Shown here piece by piece: positions 38,174-49,342 of a DNA stretch of 64,000 nucleotides. This stretch comes from Dillenia suffruticosa. Its lineage: Eukaryota; Streptophyta; Magnoliopsida; Dilleniales; Dilleniaceae. The DNA lies in assembly GCA_033439265.1 (NCBI GenBank), contig JAVTVX010000001.1, positions 12,976,608 through 13,040,607 on the forward strand, in the 5' to 3' direction. Positions within the stretch are counted from its first letter, which is position 1, and each line of letters opens with the position of its first letter. Below the pieces are notes generated by a model, which saw nothing but the letters and a program-made list of their open reading frames with translations, was not told the origin of the DNA and made no database searches. Both the position numbers and the translations under genes were made by a program.

Positions 38174-38491
38174 TCATTCACTAGCAAACATTAATGGGGG
38201 ACATCCTAGTTTATGAAATTCTACCTCCTTAGTGAAGCAATCCACTGAGACTCGATGAAAGTGTAACCAATCCATACCTAATATGAAATTGAAATCTCTC
38301 ATTTTCAAAAGAATCAAGTTCGCCTTGAGAGTTGTCTCACCAATCATCACATCAAAACTTTTATATACTGTGTTCCTAACCAATTGTTCATCAAATGAAG
38401 TAATCACCAATAATTCTTCATCAAGGAGACTCAAGGGTTTATTGGCATGCTTAGTAAAACCGGTACTCACAAATGAATTATTAGAATCCAT
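38174..38491 (-). pseudogene. Aspartic protease region of the chromovirus
   Basis: The stretch ending with FNFILGMDWLHFHRVSVDC (near 38290) is the conserved C-terminal part of the plant gypsy retropepsin. It lies between the gag and RT parts as expected. Confidence 0.8.
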
Positions 38492-39778
38492 ATCAATAAA
38501 AGCATGACCATCTACACGAAAATTTTCATTATACCTATTTAATACAAACCATTAAGAAATTTATAGTTAGTCTTCAAGACACATACTTTACAAATGACTC
38601 CTCATATCACGACATTATACCACATAATCACTAACATATCATATGTTTTCCTACAATAGGGATCTCTACTTCTAACAATGATTTTACCATCATACTAATC
38701 ACATGTATGTATATAGATTAGACTTCAGAATTTACAGTTCTAGACTTAAAGGCTATAATGGTCCGATAAGGTTCAATTCACTTTGACTTAAAGGATTCTC
38801 AATGACTGTTGAGTAGTCACTCATCAAGTGACACTTACTCAAGGGAAATCTATATGTCAACTACACAAATGACGCATCCCTAACCAATTGTTACATAACA
38901 ATAAGTTCAACAACTTATTATCCTACTACACATCATAGCATTCTTATATAAATAATTCTTAAATCACTAAGGAAAAGCCTAAAGGGAGGTACCTTTGACC
39001 ATGTTTGGGTTCAGTTGGGCTTCCTCATTTGTCATGGGATAAAATTTGGTTTGAGTCCTTGGTTGAAGGCGATGGGGAGGAACGACCACTATACTGCTCC
39101 CAGTCCCCGTCTGAGAGGTGGTATTCATTGAATGAGTGGGGATATTGGTTTGACCGCCATGGATCCACTAGGGCAATCTCGGCCAGGTTGGCTTCCGTAT
39201 CCCAACTCCAGGCAAGTGCTATGGAAGGCCTTTCTTTCCGCATCGATAACACCTGTTGGGTGCATAACAAACCTTGAGGTGGTATTTCCTACAATTTGTA
39301 TACTACACTTTCTTGTTTCCTACTGATTTGTTCCTAACGTTGGCACTAGATGTGGGGGTCCCAAACTTGGACGATTGTTGGCTTTATGGAGTGCCAACAA
39401 TCTCAATGACGAAACTCCACCATAGGAGCCTAAGTTCCTACTTAGCTCGGAACTCTAGCCCGATGCAAATTCGGTCCTTCTCTTCTTTCTTGGTCCCTCT
39501 CTAGTCCTTCCCCTTTACTATACCATTTTCTCGGCCCTCAAGGTCAATTCCAATTCATCTTATAGGTGTAAGCTGAAGTCAGACATTTTCTCTTGAATGG
39601 ACAAATTTAGACCCTCTTCTAATTTGAAACGCAAGTACTCCTTAGAAGTTACCAACTCTGGGATGAATGAGGACAACTTTCTCAAATCCGTCTTATATTC
39701 TGCTACTAACTTGTTGCCTTGGAGGCGATGGAGGAACTTCTTCTTTTTCAAATCTTCGTAGAATCGAGTATAATATTT
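38492..39778 (-). pseudogene. gag-protease linker and distal gag region of the chromovirus
   Basis: The part near 39560-39778 carries FLHRLQGNKLVAEY, typical of the Retrotrans_gag domain. The rest is a poorly conserved linker. The CACTA element at 39779 interrupts gag here, and the proximal gag part continues beyond 49340. Confidence 0.75.
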
Positions 39779-39791
39779 CACTACAAAAAAA

Positions 39792-40520
39792 CTTGTATTT
39801 AGCCACAAATTTTGCGACGAAAATTTAAGAAATATTCGTCGCTAAACTATTTAGCGACCAATTTTTTGACAAAACAGAATTTGTCGCTAATAACTCGTCG
39901 CAAAATTTTCCGACAAAAAATAAGAAATTTGTCGCCAATTAGCGACAGATTATAGTTCGTCGCAAATTTCGTCGCAAATATTAGCAACCAAAACTTTTTA
40001 GTTGCAATTTTCCGACAATATTTGCGACGAAACATTTTGTCGGAAAAATTTCCAACAAAAAAATATTTGTTGCAAAAATTGTTGCACAAATTAGCAACCA
40101 ATTATTTTTTGTTGCAATTTTCCGATCAATTTTGCGACGAAATAGTATGTTTCAAATTTTTCTGTCGGAAAATTCGTCGGATAAATTAGCATCAAAAAAT
40201 TTTTTGTTGCAATTTTGCGACCAATACAACGACGAATATTTTTTGTAACAAATTAGCGACAAATTTTGTCGTTGCAAATTTCCAAGAATAGTTTTTTGTT
40301 GCTAAAATTTGCAACAAAATCTGCGACGAAATTAATTTCGTCGCAATTTGCGACAAAATTTATTTGTGAGATAATTTGTCGCAATTCTGCGACAAAATCA
40401 GCGACTGCTTTTGCGACGAATTTTGCAACGAAATCTTAAAAATTCAGCAACAAATTTTGCAACGAATGTCAAAATCAGCGACGAATTTAACGACGAATAT
40501 AGACAATTTGTGACAAAAAG
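39792..40520. repeat. Left subterminal repeat region of the CACTA element
   Basis: Dozens of direct and inverted copies of a GCGACGAA / TTCGTCGC core with variants such as GCAACRAA. Arrays of this kind are where the TNPA-type protein binds in En/Spm. Confidence 0.85.
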
Positions 40521-40864
40521 ATTTAATTTTTTTAATATTTGCACCAAATTTCCACGTATATCATATTCCTACCTGATAGTCTCAACCAACCAGTTTATGA
40601 ACTAAACCACCAACATCATCATCAACAAATCATCCAAGGTACCATCGAACACACATGAATACGAAATTTATGCAGTATCTACTCATTCAAATAACTGATC
40701 ATCTAATAGTATGAATGAAATAATAATTAAAAAAACAGTACCATCGTCATGAAATAATATTAAACAGTACTAAATAAGTTACAGAATATCGAATTTGTAG
40801 AAGTAAAAATGAAATTCTAATGAGAAGTCTAATTAAATATAAACGTGAAATAAAAATTGTTTCA

Positions 40865-40945
40865 AAAAACATTATCACCATTACCGTCACCACCACCATT
40901 ACCATCACCATCACCATTACCGTCACCACCACCATCACCATCACC
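40865..40945. repeat. CACCAT/CACCAC microsatellite
   Basis: A trinucleotide-based run. On the minus strand, in the TNPA-like frame, it would encode a Gly/Asp tract (GDGDGGGDGNG). It lies just beyond the annotated stop of that gene. Confidence 0.85.
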
Positions 40946-41089
40946 ATCACCAAATATGTCAAAATCATCATCACCATCATTTGGAGGAGATAGAGAAGGG
41001 GGAATCGAGCTTGAAGTGGAGACCAGCTGAAGATGCTGCATTATAAGCCTCTGTTGTGCGCGAAACTCTTCAAATTCATTGTCTCTTCG

Positions 41090-43091
41090 CTACTGTTCAA
41101 CGCGCATGGCTTGAAGTTCATTGTCTCTTCGCTGCTGTTCTACGCGCATGACTTGAAGTTCATTGTCTTTTTGTGCTAACAGCTCCTTCATGTGGCTCAG
41201 CTCTTGGTTTATTTGCATTAATTCTGCTCTAACTGGTGTCTGCCCGGAAGAACTTAGACCACTGAGTCTGCAAGTTCTACTCAACGAGCCCATCCCAAGT
41301 ACTCTTCCCTTCTTTGCTCCACCAGTTGCCTCGAGCCATAAAGCCATATCATTAACAGATGGCTCAGACGTTGCAGCATCATCACTACCACTGGAATTTC
41401 TAAGTAGAAGCTGGTCATATTTCTCCTGCATTATCGTATAAGAAATTAGAATAAAAATAAAATAACAATATAATAAAATATCCAACGAAAAAAAGAAGTG
41501 TCAATTAACAGTTGAACAAATTTCTAAAAAATCTAACAAATAAAGTAAGAATACAAAATTGTATTTCTCATTAAGCGATTGACAGTAAGCAATAAGACAC
41601 AAAAATTATCTTTGTCAATCAAATATTATAAATTTAATACACTTATGGAATTCAAATGATATTTAGTTGCTTAATCCATTAAAATGATATTTAGATAATG
41701 AGGAGTATTGTAATTGAAATTAAAATTCGACTACTATTACGAGTTTGACACTATAACAGATCGAATAAAGGAAAAAATTATACTATACGTGACATAATGA
41801 ACCAACCATTTGGAATGGACGTAACAAATTTGATATTATGTATTTTCTAATTTTAATTTATAATGAAAAATATATATATATATGAATTTGAAATGAAAAG
41901 TTCAATTTAAGTATTTGAGAAATTATTGGAATAGACAAATCTATTAAATTCTTATTATAATGTTGTGATGATAAATTGAGCAAAATATGTTCAAATAAAA
42001 GTTTTTATAAAACAATTTAAAATTTTGAAATTACATACCATAACCGTTCTAGCTCTCTCCCCACTCCAGGTCTTGTCTTTTTTCTGAAAAGTCCGTGCGA
42101 AAGTCTCTTTAAATGATGGCGGTGATCCCATTTCCTTGGTCTAAAAACAAAACACCGTTAGATGAATTAATGAAAAAATAAATGAATTAAATACAAAAGA
42201 ATGGTAATTGAACCAAATTACCATTCTAATTCTATGCTCATCAATATTGATTGAGCCTCCCGTATAAGTAGCAGATGATTCCCCTGAATTATAAGCTCGA
42301 TTTATTTTATTTTGCTCACTCCTCCATTGGCTCTCATCGAAATCCCAAAAATTTAAAATGTTGAGCCAATTTTCTTCGGTGATGCAGTGTGGCTTCTTTC
42401 GGCTCTTTTTTGCATGATTCAGTACACCTCGGATGTGATGACCGTATTTTTTTTTAAATATTTTTCTTATTTCAAGCTCCTCGGTCTCATCCCAATTGAA
42501 CTTTCGCTAAAAAAAAACAATTTGTTATATTTAAATTATACACTGAATTGTATATTTAAACTTAGAGGCCTCATTTACCTTGAATTCTCTCCACCATAGC
42601 TCTTTGATATCATCTGGAGTACTTGTGTATGACATCGATGCTCCTCCCCAATGGTTGTTAATGATTCTATTCAGCTCATGAATAACATACACAGAATTTG
42701 TGAATCTATCATAAAATTAGAAAAAAAAATGGTTAGTAAAAAAAATTTTTAAATAAACTAATAAATTGTGATAATATTTCAATTTTTAATACTTACGAAT
42801 CTCCGCAAGGGGATATCACCTCTCGCGTATCTTCCCCTTCAACGTGTGAAGCTTGCATTGAAGGTACAATTGAAGGTGCAACTGATGGAAACGGTGAAGG
42901 TATATCAGTACAAGGCGAAGGGGCATGGGAAGGTGCAGCTGAAACGGACGGTGACGCCGAAGAGTTTGGTCTTGCATTAGAAGATCGTCTATGTCCTCCA
43001 CGTTGAAACTATAACAAGAGTTTTTTCTTGCAAGCAATGAATATTGCATGATTTTAAAAAATATATTAGAGTATATGAAGAAACATACCAT
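41090..43091 (-). CDS. TNPA-like CACTA protein (Transposase_24 / Ptta-En/Spm family)
   Basis: Probable DNA-binding accessory transposition protein. Coding exons by eye, all with GT...AG introns: 43091-43089 (ATG only), 43008-42797, 42705-42579, 42506-42222, 42140-42039, 41425-41090. They total 1065 bases, exactly 355 codons including the stop. Residues 2-70 are Ser/Pro-rich. About 72-242 form the Transposase_24 domain (ELWWREFKRKFNWDE, KYGHHIRGVLNHAKK, PPSFKETFARTF). Residues 308-354 form a coiled coil with a 14-residue repeat (RRDNELQAMRVEQQ). In the next repeat copy a TAG replaces the expected CAG. Past it the same frame stays open to about 40869 and would add a Gly/Asp tail, so the protein may be slightly short. 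An upstream 5' exon ends at 43297 with donor CG|GTAAGT. Confidence 0.8.
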
Positions 43092-43305
43092 ATTTAAATT
43101 GTCGTCAGAAATGATCTATAAAAAAAGAAAATATATTAGCAAATAATATTTCGAAAATGAAACATTAGGCACTAAATATAACATACAAAATTGAGAAATT
43201 TAAAATTCAACTCTAAATGTATTTTCACATGAAAACAGTAAAATAAAATTTCATATTATGTTAGACAATTTTAATAAATCTTAAAAAAACAATACTTACC
43301 GACGA

Positions 43306-46300
43306 TCAAAAATCAAAGTAATTATTGTCATCATCATCCTCATTATCAGAGTCTTCAACATCAAATTCTTCCTCATCTTCATTCTCATCTTCATCATCTG
43401 TCTCCAAATCAGGTTCTTCATCGCCAGACTCATGAATTTCATTTTGATCCACATCTATCATTACTCCATGTGGATCTCGTAATGTTGGAATAATATATTC
43501 CTCAGTCTGAAACGTATTGCCAACTTCCATTTGTTGATATGCCATGTCTTCCCAACGTTCCTCAATTTTCTTTCGTGCTTTCGTTTTACAAACAGCCCAC
43601 CAATCAACTTTGTCACGTTTCAAACTAGGATATGAAGCACAATACACTTGAATCGCTTGTTGTGCCAATACAAATGGTTCATATCTTTTATAAAATTTTT
43701 TATGATTTATATCAACCAATTTAAACTTTGGATGCACATTCATCCCTTTTGCGGGGTCAAACCATTGGCACATAAATAAAACGACTCGCAACTCTGCTCT
43801 AGTGTACTCAACCTCTATAATTTTATCCAACAAACCATAAAACTCATCTTTTACACCTCCATCGTTGGATGACTGAATACAAACACCACTATTCATAGTA
43901 GCTTTTCCGGTTCCATATTCTTGAGTGTGAAAATTATACCCATTTATAAAATACGATGGCCATGTTCGCACCGTCGAATTTGGACCCCATGACAGATTAA
44001 CTAACAATTCTTGTTCAACTTGATCTTGATTACATTGAACCTGAAGTAAAATAAATGTGTTATATTTTTAATAATCAAATAGATATAAAATTTAAAATTC
44101 GTAAAACTAACATATGTTTTGAACCATGCTGCAAAATCTTCATCGCACACACGATTGAACTCATGCATCGATAGTTCAGACCGTGAATGTTGAAAAATCC
44201 TACGATTAAAGAAAACGATTTATGTCAACAATTTTTTCAAAAAAAACACATTTTTTATATTTGAGAAAAAAGGACTTACTCGAAGTATGGCGTAACTTCT
44301 GGACAGTTCAGTAAAATATATGTATGGGCTGCCCGCCATTCTTTCGCAGTTAAATATCTAACCTTACATGACCCACTTGGTCGACCGAGATAATTGAAAA
44401 TAGAGAATGATTTTAATTTAGGATCAACAGGACCCTCATCATTTCTACCCGCGCGCCGTCTCTTACACTGGACATGAGGCTCGAAATAATATGAAGCAAA
44501 AGTTGTCACTTCCTCCGCAATGTATGCATTAACAATAGATGCTTCAACCCGTGCCTTATTTTTCACTTTTCTCTTCAAATGATATAAAAATCTAATTGAT
44601 ATAGAATAAAAAGTGTATGAGAAAATGATATATAATAAATTTAGTACATTGACATGCACTATAAATATTATTATGATGAGAATGTGCAAAAGTTACCTTT
44701 CAAATGGATACATCCATCGATATTGGACGGGACCTGCAACTCTGGCCTCATAAGGTAAGTGAACCAAAAGGTGTTCCATGGAATCAAAAAATGAAGGAGG
44801 AAAAATCCTTTCTAAATTACATAAAATGATAGAGATATCTTTCTCCAATTTCGCCATATGTGATTCCTTTAATACTGTCGAGCAAATATCATGCAGGAAA
44901 ATACTTAACTCTGTAATGACGGCCCATACAAAATCTGGTAATAGTTCCTTAAAAGCAATTGGAATCAATCTTTCCATAAATATGTGACAATCATGACTTT
45001 TCAAACCAATCAACTTGCATTCTTTCATATCTACACATCTCCCAAGATTTGAGGCATAACCATCAGGAAATCTAAGGGATTTCAACCATTCACAAACTTT
45101 CCGTCTCTGATCCTTATTTATTGTATAAATTGCCTTTGGTTTTGGTCCCTTACTACTTCCATCCGCATCAAGTGTAGGCCGATTACAAAGAAGCCGCATA
45201 TCTTTTCTCGCATTCAAGTTATCTTTCGTTTTTCCAGAGACATCCATCAATATATTAATCAGATTATCGAAAACATTTTTCTCGACATGCATCAAATCGA
45301 GATTATGATGAATCAGATGGGTCTTCCAATATGATAAATCCCAAAATATACTCCGTTTGGTCCATTTATGTACACTTCCATATCCGTACGTTGTACCATG
45401 TGGGTCTTCAATCGCAGATGGAAATTGAGACACTTGCTCCCAAATTTGTTGACCAGTTAATCTCAACGGAGGAGGTGTTTTTTCAAATTTATTTTTCATA
45501 AATTCTTCTTTATTTCTTCTAAATTTATGATTTCGTGGCAAAAATTGTCTATGACAATCAAAATAACTCGCCTTCTTACCATATTTCAATCGGAATGACT
45601 TAGATCTCTCCATACATATTGGACATCCTAAAACCCCAGCAGTACTCCATCCTGATAGCATGCCATAAGCTGGGAAGTCATTTATCGTCCAAAGAAGAAT
45701 TGTCTTCATTACAAACATCTGCTCAGTGTTAACATCATACGTAAGAACACCGTTATCCCATAACTGTTTTAACTCCACAATCAATGGTTGCATATAAACA
45801 TCAATCAACTTCTTCGGATTTTGCGGGCCCGGTATAACCAATGTCAAAAACATATAGGGTGTTTTCATACACATACCCGGAGGAAAATTATAAGGAGTTA
45901 ATATCACTGGCCAACATGAATAACTTTTTCCCGATTTTCCAAATGGAGCAAAGCCATCAGCACAAAGACCTAACCTAATGTTTTGAGTCTCTCTTGCAAA
46001 TTCAGGATATGTCATATCAAAATTTTTCCACACCTCTGTATCCGAAGGATGACACATTAACCCTTCCTCTGTTTGATGATTTGTATGCCAAGTCATATAT
46101 TCAGCAGTAGTTTTCGATGCATAGAGTCTTTGCAATCTAGGAGTCAAGGGCAAATAAAACATTTGCTTGAATGGTTTACGTCGCTCAGTACGACCTGCTG
46201 TCCTAGTACTCTTGTACCTACTTTGGTTACAGAATTTACAAAATTGTACATTTTCATCATCTCCCCAAAACAACATGCAACCATTTATGCATACATCAAT

Positions 46301-47056
46301 TCTTTCCACCGGAAGGCCCAAGTCATTCACCAACTTTTTCATACTATAAAAGTCATTCGGCATTATATGATCACGATGCAATACTTCTCCCATTACTTGA
46401 ACAATATCATTGAAGCAATTCTCAGACATATTATGTTCTGCCTTAACATTTAACATTCTAGCTGTTAATGACAATTTAGTGTGGGTGTCACAACCAACCC
46501 ATAACGGTTCATCTGCAGCTCTCAACATTTCTTGAAATTGATTAGACAAATAATTCTCATGTTGCACATTCTCATCGATACATGTTACTTCTACCCCCTC
46601 CAATGGTGATGCATAACTTGTAGGTACATCTTGATTTGTTGGTATAGAACTAGAACTTGCATTGTTTGTTTGGGGAAAAAAATTATGACCCGCTGCATCA
46701 AATACCATCTGCTGATATGGATTTAACTGATCATAACAATTGTTATCCCCTCTACTTGAATATTCCAAATTTCGCACATACTCTTCATCAGATATAAATG
46801 GTTCACCATGACAAGTCCAATTGTAGTAATTTAAAGTAAAACCAAATCTACAAAGATATTCCCTAACTTTATCACATACATGAAATTTGCCATTACCACA
46901 CTTTGTATACGGACATCTTAACTTATTTCCATCCATAAACTGAACTTTACTAGTAGCGAAATTCAAGAATTGTTCCACCCCACAAATAAACTCATCAGTT
47001 AAACCACGACGATCAGGTAAGTTCTTATTATACATCCAATTTCTTTCGTTTTGCAT
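43306..47056 (-). CDS. TNP2-type CACTA transposase (Transposase_21, DUF4218, DUF4216)
   Basis: The catalytic transposase of the element. Exons by eye with GT...AG borders: 47056-44697, 44591-44280, 44199-44112 and 44040-43306. The sum is 3495 bases, or 1165 codons, with frame kept across all junctions. Residues ~6-84 form the Transpos_assoc domain (NWMYNK, CPYTKCGNGKF, NWTCHGE). About 250-600 form the Transposase_21 core (DVCINGCMLFW, LPLTPRLQRLY, GLCADGFAPFG, LDLMHVEKNVFDNL). About 680-800 form DUF4218, spanning the first junction (WMYPFER|FLYHLKRKVKNKA). About 988-1055 form DUF4216. A long acidic Glu/Asp tail ends the protein, as in related transposases. Length and domain order match intact family members. 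The ATG lies five bases after a possible splice acceptor (AAACAG|CGACAATG), so upstream exons are likely. Confidence 0.92.
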
Positions 47057-47357
47057 TGTCGCTGTTTAAAAAAATAAATATTATAAAATATTAATAAATT
47101 AATTATTAACAAACTATATATTAAACTGACAAAATAACATTAATAAGAAATAAAGAACATCTAATAACAAAACATTTTAAAATTATTTAACATATTTTCA
47201 GAAAATTTAACAAATATAAAAACGTTGAGTCGGAAAAATAACAAAATAATTTATAACTATTGCATTTCGCGAATTCACAACATACATACATTGAAACTAA
47301 GAATAAGGGATATAAAACAAAGAACAAAAAATAAAATATACGACAAAAAATATATAC

Positions 47358-47425
47358 CTCGACCGCTTGAAGACAAGAATTTCTCCCCTTTAATTGAACA
47401 ACACGTCCAATCAACGCAAACACAT
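47358..47425 (-). other. Candidate untranslated exon of the CACTA transcript
   Basis: A 68-base segment bounded on the minus strand by a good acceptor (TTTTGCATTGCAG|ATGTG) and donor (GTCGAG|GTATAT), in otherwise AT-rich DNA. It would sit between a GC-rich first exon and the TNP2 exon. This rests on splice-site appearance only. Confidence 0.35.
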
Positions 47426-48506
47426 CTGCAATGCAAAACCATTAATGTTATTTTGACAAAATTTAGGGTACGAAATTTTCTCTGTCATTGCGATTTATCG
47501 TTTCTCATTTTTAAATTCTACAACTTAATCATTGGGGTTAAAGGTGTCACTCAGAGGAGAGAAAAAGTTTTACAATGAACAACAAGAGACATCAAGGTCA
47601 CTATGTTGTGGTTGGCTATTAGAAATACAAAATACTATTCTTTTTATTTCAAATTTATTTTAGAGTAGTGAAATGAAAAGTATGTCACATGACATATAAG
47701 TCAAGCGAAAGAACCAATTTTATCAAAGTGCAAAATTCATCAATGACAATAGGTTAAAATTTAGGGGGTAAGTAAATCATATCAAATTGGACTCTGGTGG
47801 AGGCAAAAATTATGGGAAAAAATTAAATAACTAAAATGTAAGTCATTGAGACAAAATTAACAAGAACAACAATAAAAATTATAGAATTAATCGCAAAGAA
47901 ATTCAAGAAGAAATATAACACATAAGCCTGGTCATAAAGCTAAAAAGAAGTGTCCTAATTTGATGTAAATAATCTAATTTTGGCCTACATGTTAAGGTTA
48001 GTTGGAATTTATCGGAAAGAAAGCACTTTCATTAAAAGCATCAAGATGGTGCAAATAGGTGCAAATAGACAAATTACAAGATACAAATGCAACCAACACA
48101 TTAACTGCATCAAAATCGGCAACACAAAAACCAGAGTTAAACCAAAAATAGCACATCTTAACTCAAATATCTATAAAACTAGAAAAGGACTTTTCCATCC
48201 CCTAAAAAATCCTCTAATAATAGTAAGTGCAAACATATTCTTTATAAACATTAAATTTCATAATATTTGAAACCTAGCCCATCATGTTACATAATAGGTT
48301 TTAAAAGAGGGAAAAACTATTAAAAGCAATCGGAATGAATGTGCACTTGCACAACTTAAGAGTTGAATATGCTTTATAAATTGTTACTTTAATATTTTGG
48401 TGAATCAATATTAATTACATTTTCTAAATTATCTCCATTCAAATATAAATTTCATATTAAAATTTCAAATCTTCAATTATATTGACTATTATTTCCTCCC
48501 ACAGCA
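47426..48506. other. AT-rich non-coding part of the CACTA element
   Basis: No open frame of interest. It probably corresponds to intron sequence between the GC-rich 5' region and the transposase exons. Confidence 0.45.
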
Positions 48507-48780
48507 TGCGAAGATGCGGGCGGGGCCTTCCCGTCCAAGATCCGGCCTCTGTGGCCGGATCTCAGCGGGGGAGGCGCTGCGGCGCCTCCCCCGATGTTCA
48601 AAGAAACCCGGGGGAGGGGCGCTGCCCCTCCCCCGGTCGGCCCCGCCTGCGAAGATGCGGGCGGGGCCATCCCGTCCGAGATCCGACCTCTGTGGCCGGA
48701 TCTCCGCGGGGGGAGGCGCTGCGACGCCTCCCCCGCCGTTGAAAGCAGCCCGGGGGAGGGGCGCTGCCCTTCCCCCGCCA
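48507..48780 (-). promoter_or_regulatory. GC-rich 141-bp direct repeat with hairpins (likely first exon / control region)
   Basis: Two head-to-tail copies (48507-48647 and 48648 to about 48780), highly alike, in a strongly AT-rich element. Each copy contains three GC hairpins. In copy one these are TCCGGCC/GGCCGGA (48541-48559), an 11-bp stem around TGCG (48567-48592), and a 12-bp stem around CGCTG (48608-48636). Copy two keeps the last two with one mismatch each. Maize En/Spm has a comparable GC-rich, methylation-sensitive downstream control region in its untranslated first exon; the same role here is inferred. Long open frames across it on both strands reflect composition. Confidence 0.7.
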
Positions 48781-48807
48781 TGATCCGGCAGCATTGCCGT
48801 CGGATCT

Positions 48808-48830
48808 AGAGAGAGAGAGAGAGAGAGAGT
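48808..48830. repeat. GA/CT microsatellite in the CACTA 5' region
   Basis: An uninterrupted (GA)n run between the GC-rich repeat and the subterminal palindromes. On the transcribed (minus) strand it is CT-rich, as is common around plant transcription starts. Confidence 0.8.
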
Positions 48831-48949
48831 ACCTCGTTGGAGGGGGACGACCGCGGGGAAGAGAGGGGGAGAGGAGGAAGAGAGGGAGAGGAAAGTGGGG
48901 GGAAGAGAGGGAGAGGAAAAATGGGTTTGATGCATTAAAAAAATTTTGC

Positions 48950-49330
48950 AACGAAATCAGCGACGAACTCGCGTTTGTCGCTGAAAACGACGACGAAATT
49001 CAAGTTCGTCGTTGTTCAGCGACGAACTGCGGGTTCGTCGCTGAAAACAGGGACGCACTGCGGGTTCGTCGCTGAAAACAGCGACGAACTGCGTGTTCGT
49101 CGCTTAAAACAGCGACGAACTGCGGGTTCATCGCTGAATACAGCGACGAACTGCGGGTTCGTCGCTGAACAGCGACGAGGAATGGTTTCGTCGCTAAATT
49201 AGCTACGAAGTTTTTTTCGTTGCAAATATCGTTGGAAAATGCTTATGAAATTTTTTTTCGCCGCCAAATTCGTTGCAAAAGAGCAACAAAAAATGTTTGT
49301 CGCAAAGGTCCGTCGCAAATTCCGTGTTTT
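48950..49330. repeat. Right subterminal repeats, including five 31-bp palindromic units
   Basis: Tandem units start at 49017, 49048, 49079, 49110 and 49141, exactly 31 bp apart, with a partial one at 49170. Each is a hairpin of the form AGCGACGAA-ctgcggg-TTCGTCGCT. Single copies of the core continue to the terminal repeat. This is the expected place for TNPA-type binding sites. Confidence 0.92.
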
Positions 49331-49342
49331 TTTGTAGTGTTT

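Larger units (their letters stand above)
39779..49339 (-). mobile_element. CACTA (En/Spm-type) transposon, complete, candidate autonomous copy
   Basis: 9561 bp bounded by identical 14-bp terminal inverted repeats CACTACAAAAAAAC and GTTTTTTTGTAGTG, with the 3-bp duplication TTT on both sides (39776-39778 and 49340-49342). Both genes are on the minus strand, so the right end is promoter-proximal. From right to left it holds subterminal repeats and a palindrome array (48950-49330), a GA tract, a GC-rich hairpin repeat (48507-48780), a small candidate exon (47358-47425), a TNP2-type transposase gene (47056-43306), a TNPA-like gene (43091-41090), and left subterminal repeats (39792-40520). Both reading frames look usable with canonical splice sites. 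It lies inside the gag region of the chromovirus. Confidence 0.96.

Noticed and set aside
39005-39504. Plus-strand open frames of 64-90 codons
   Set aside because: They are antisense to the gag-protease linker of the minus-strand chromovirus.
40747-40980. Val/Met-rich 77-codon frame on the minus strand
   Set aside because: It is a shifted reading of the CACCAT microsatellite in the tail of the TNPA-like gene.
48473-48935. Long overlapping open frames on both strands over the GC-rich repeat
   Set aside because: They follow from GC composition and the 141-bp duplication. The translations are low-complexity Pro/Arg/Gly text without a domain, and no frame is favoured over the others.
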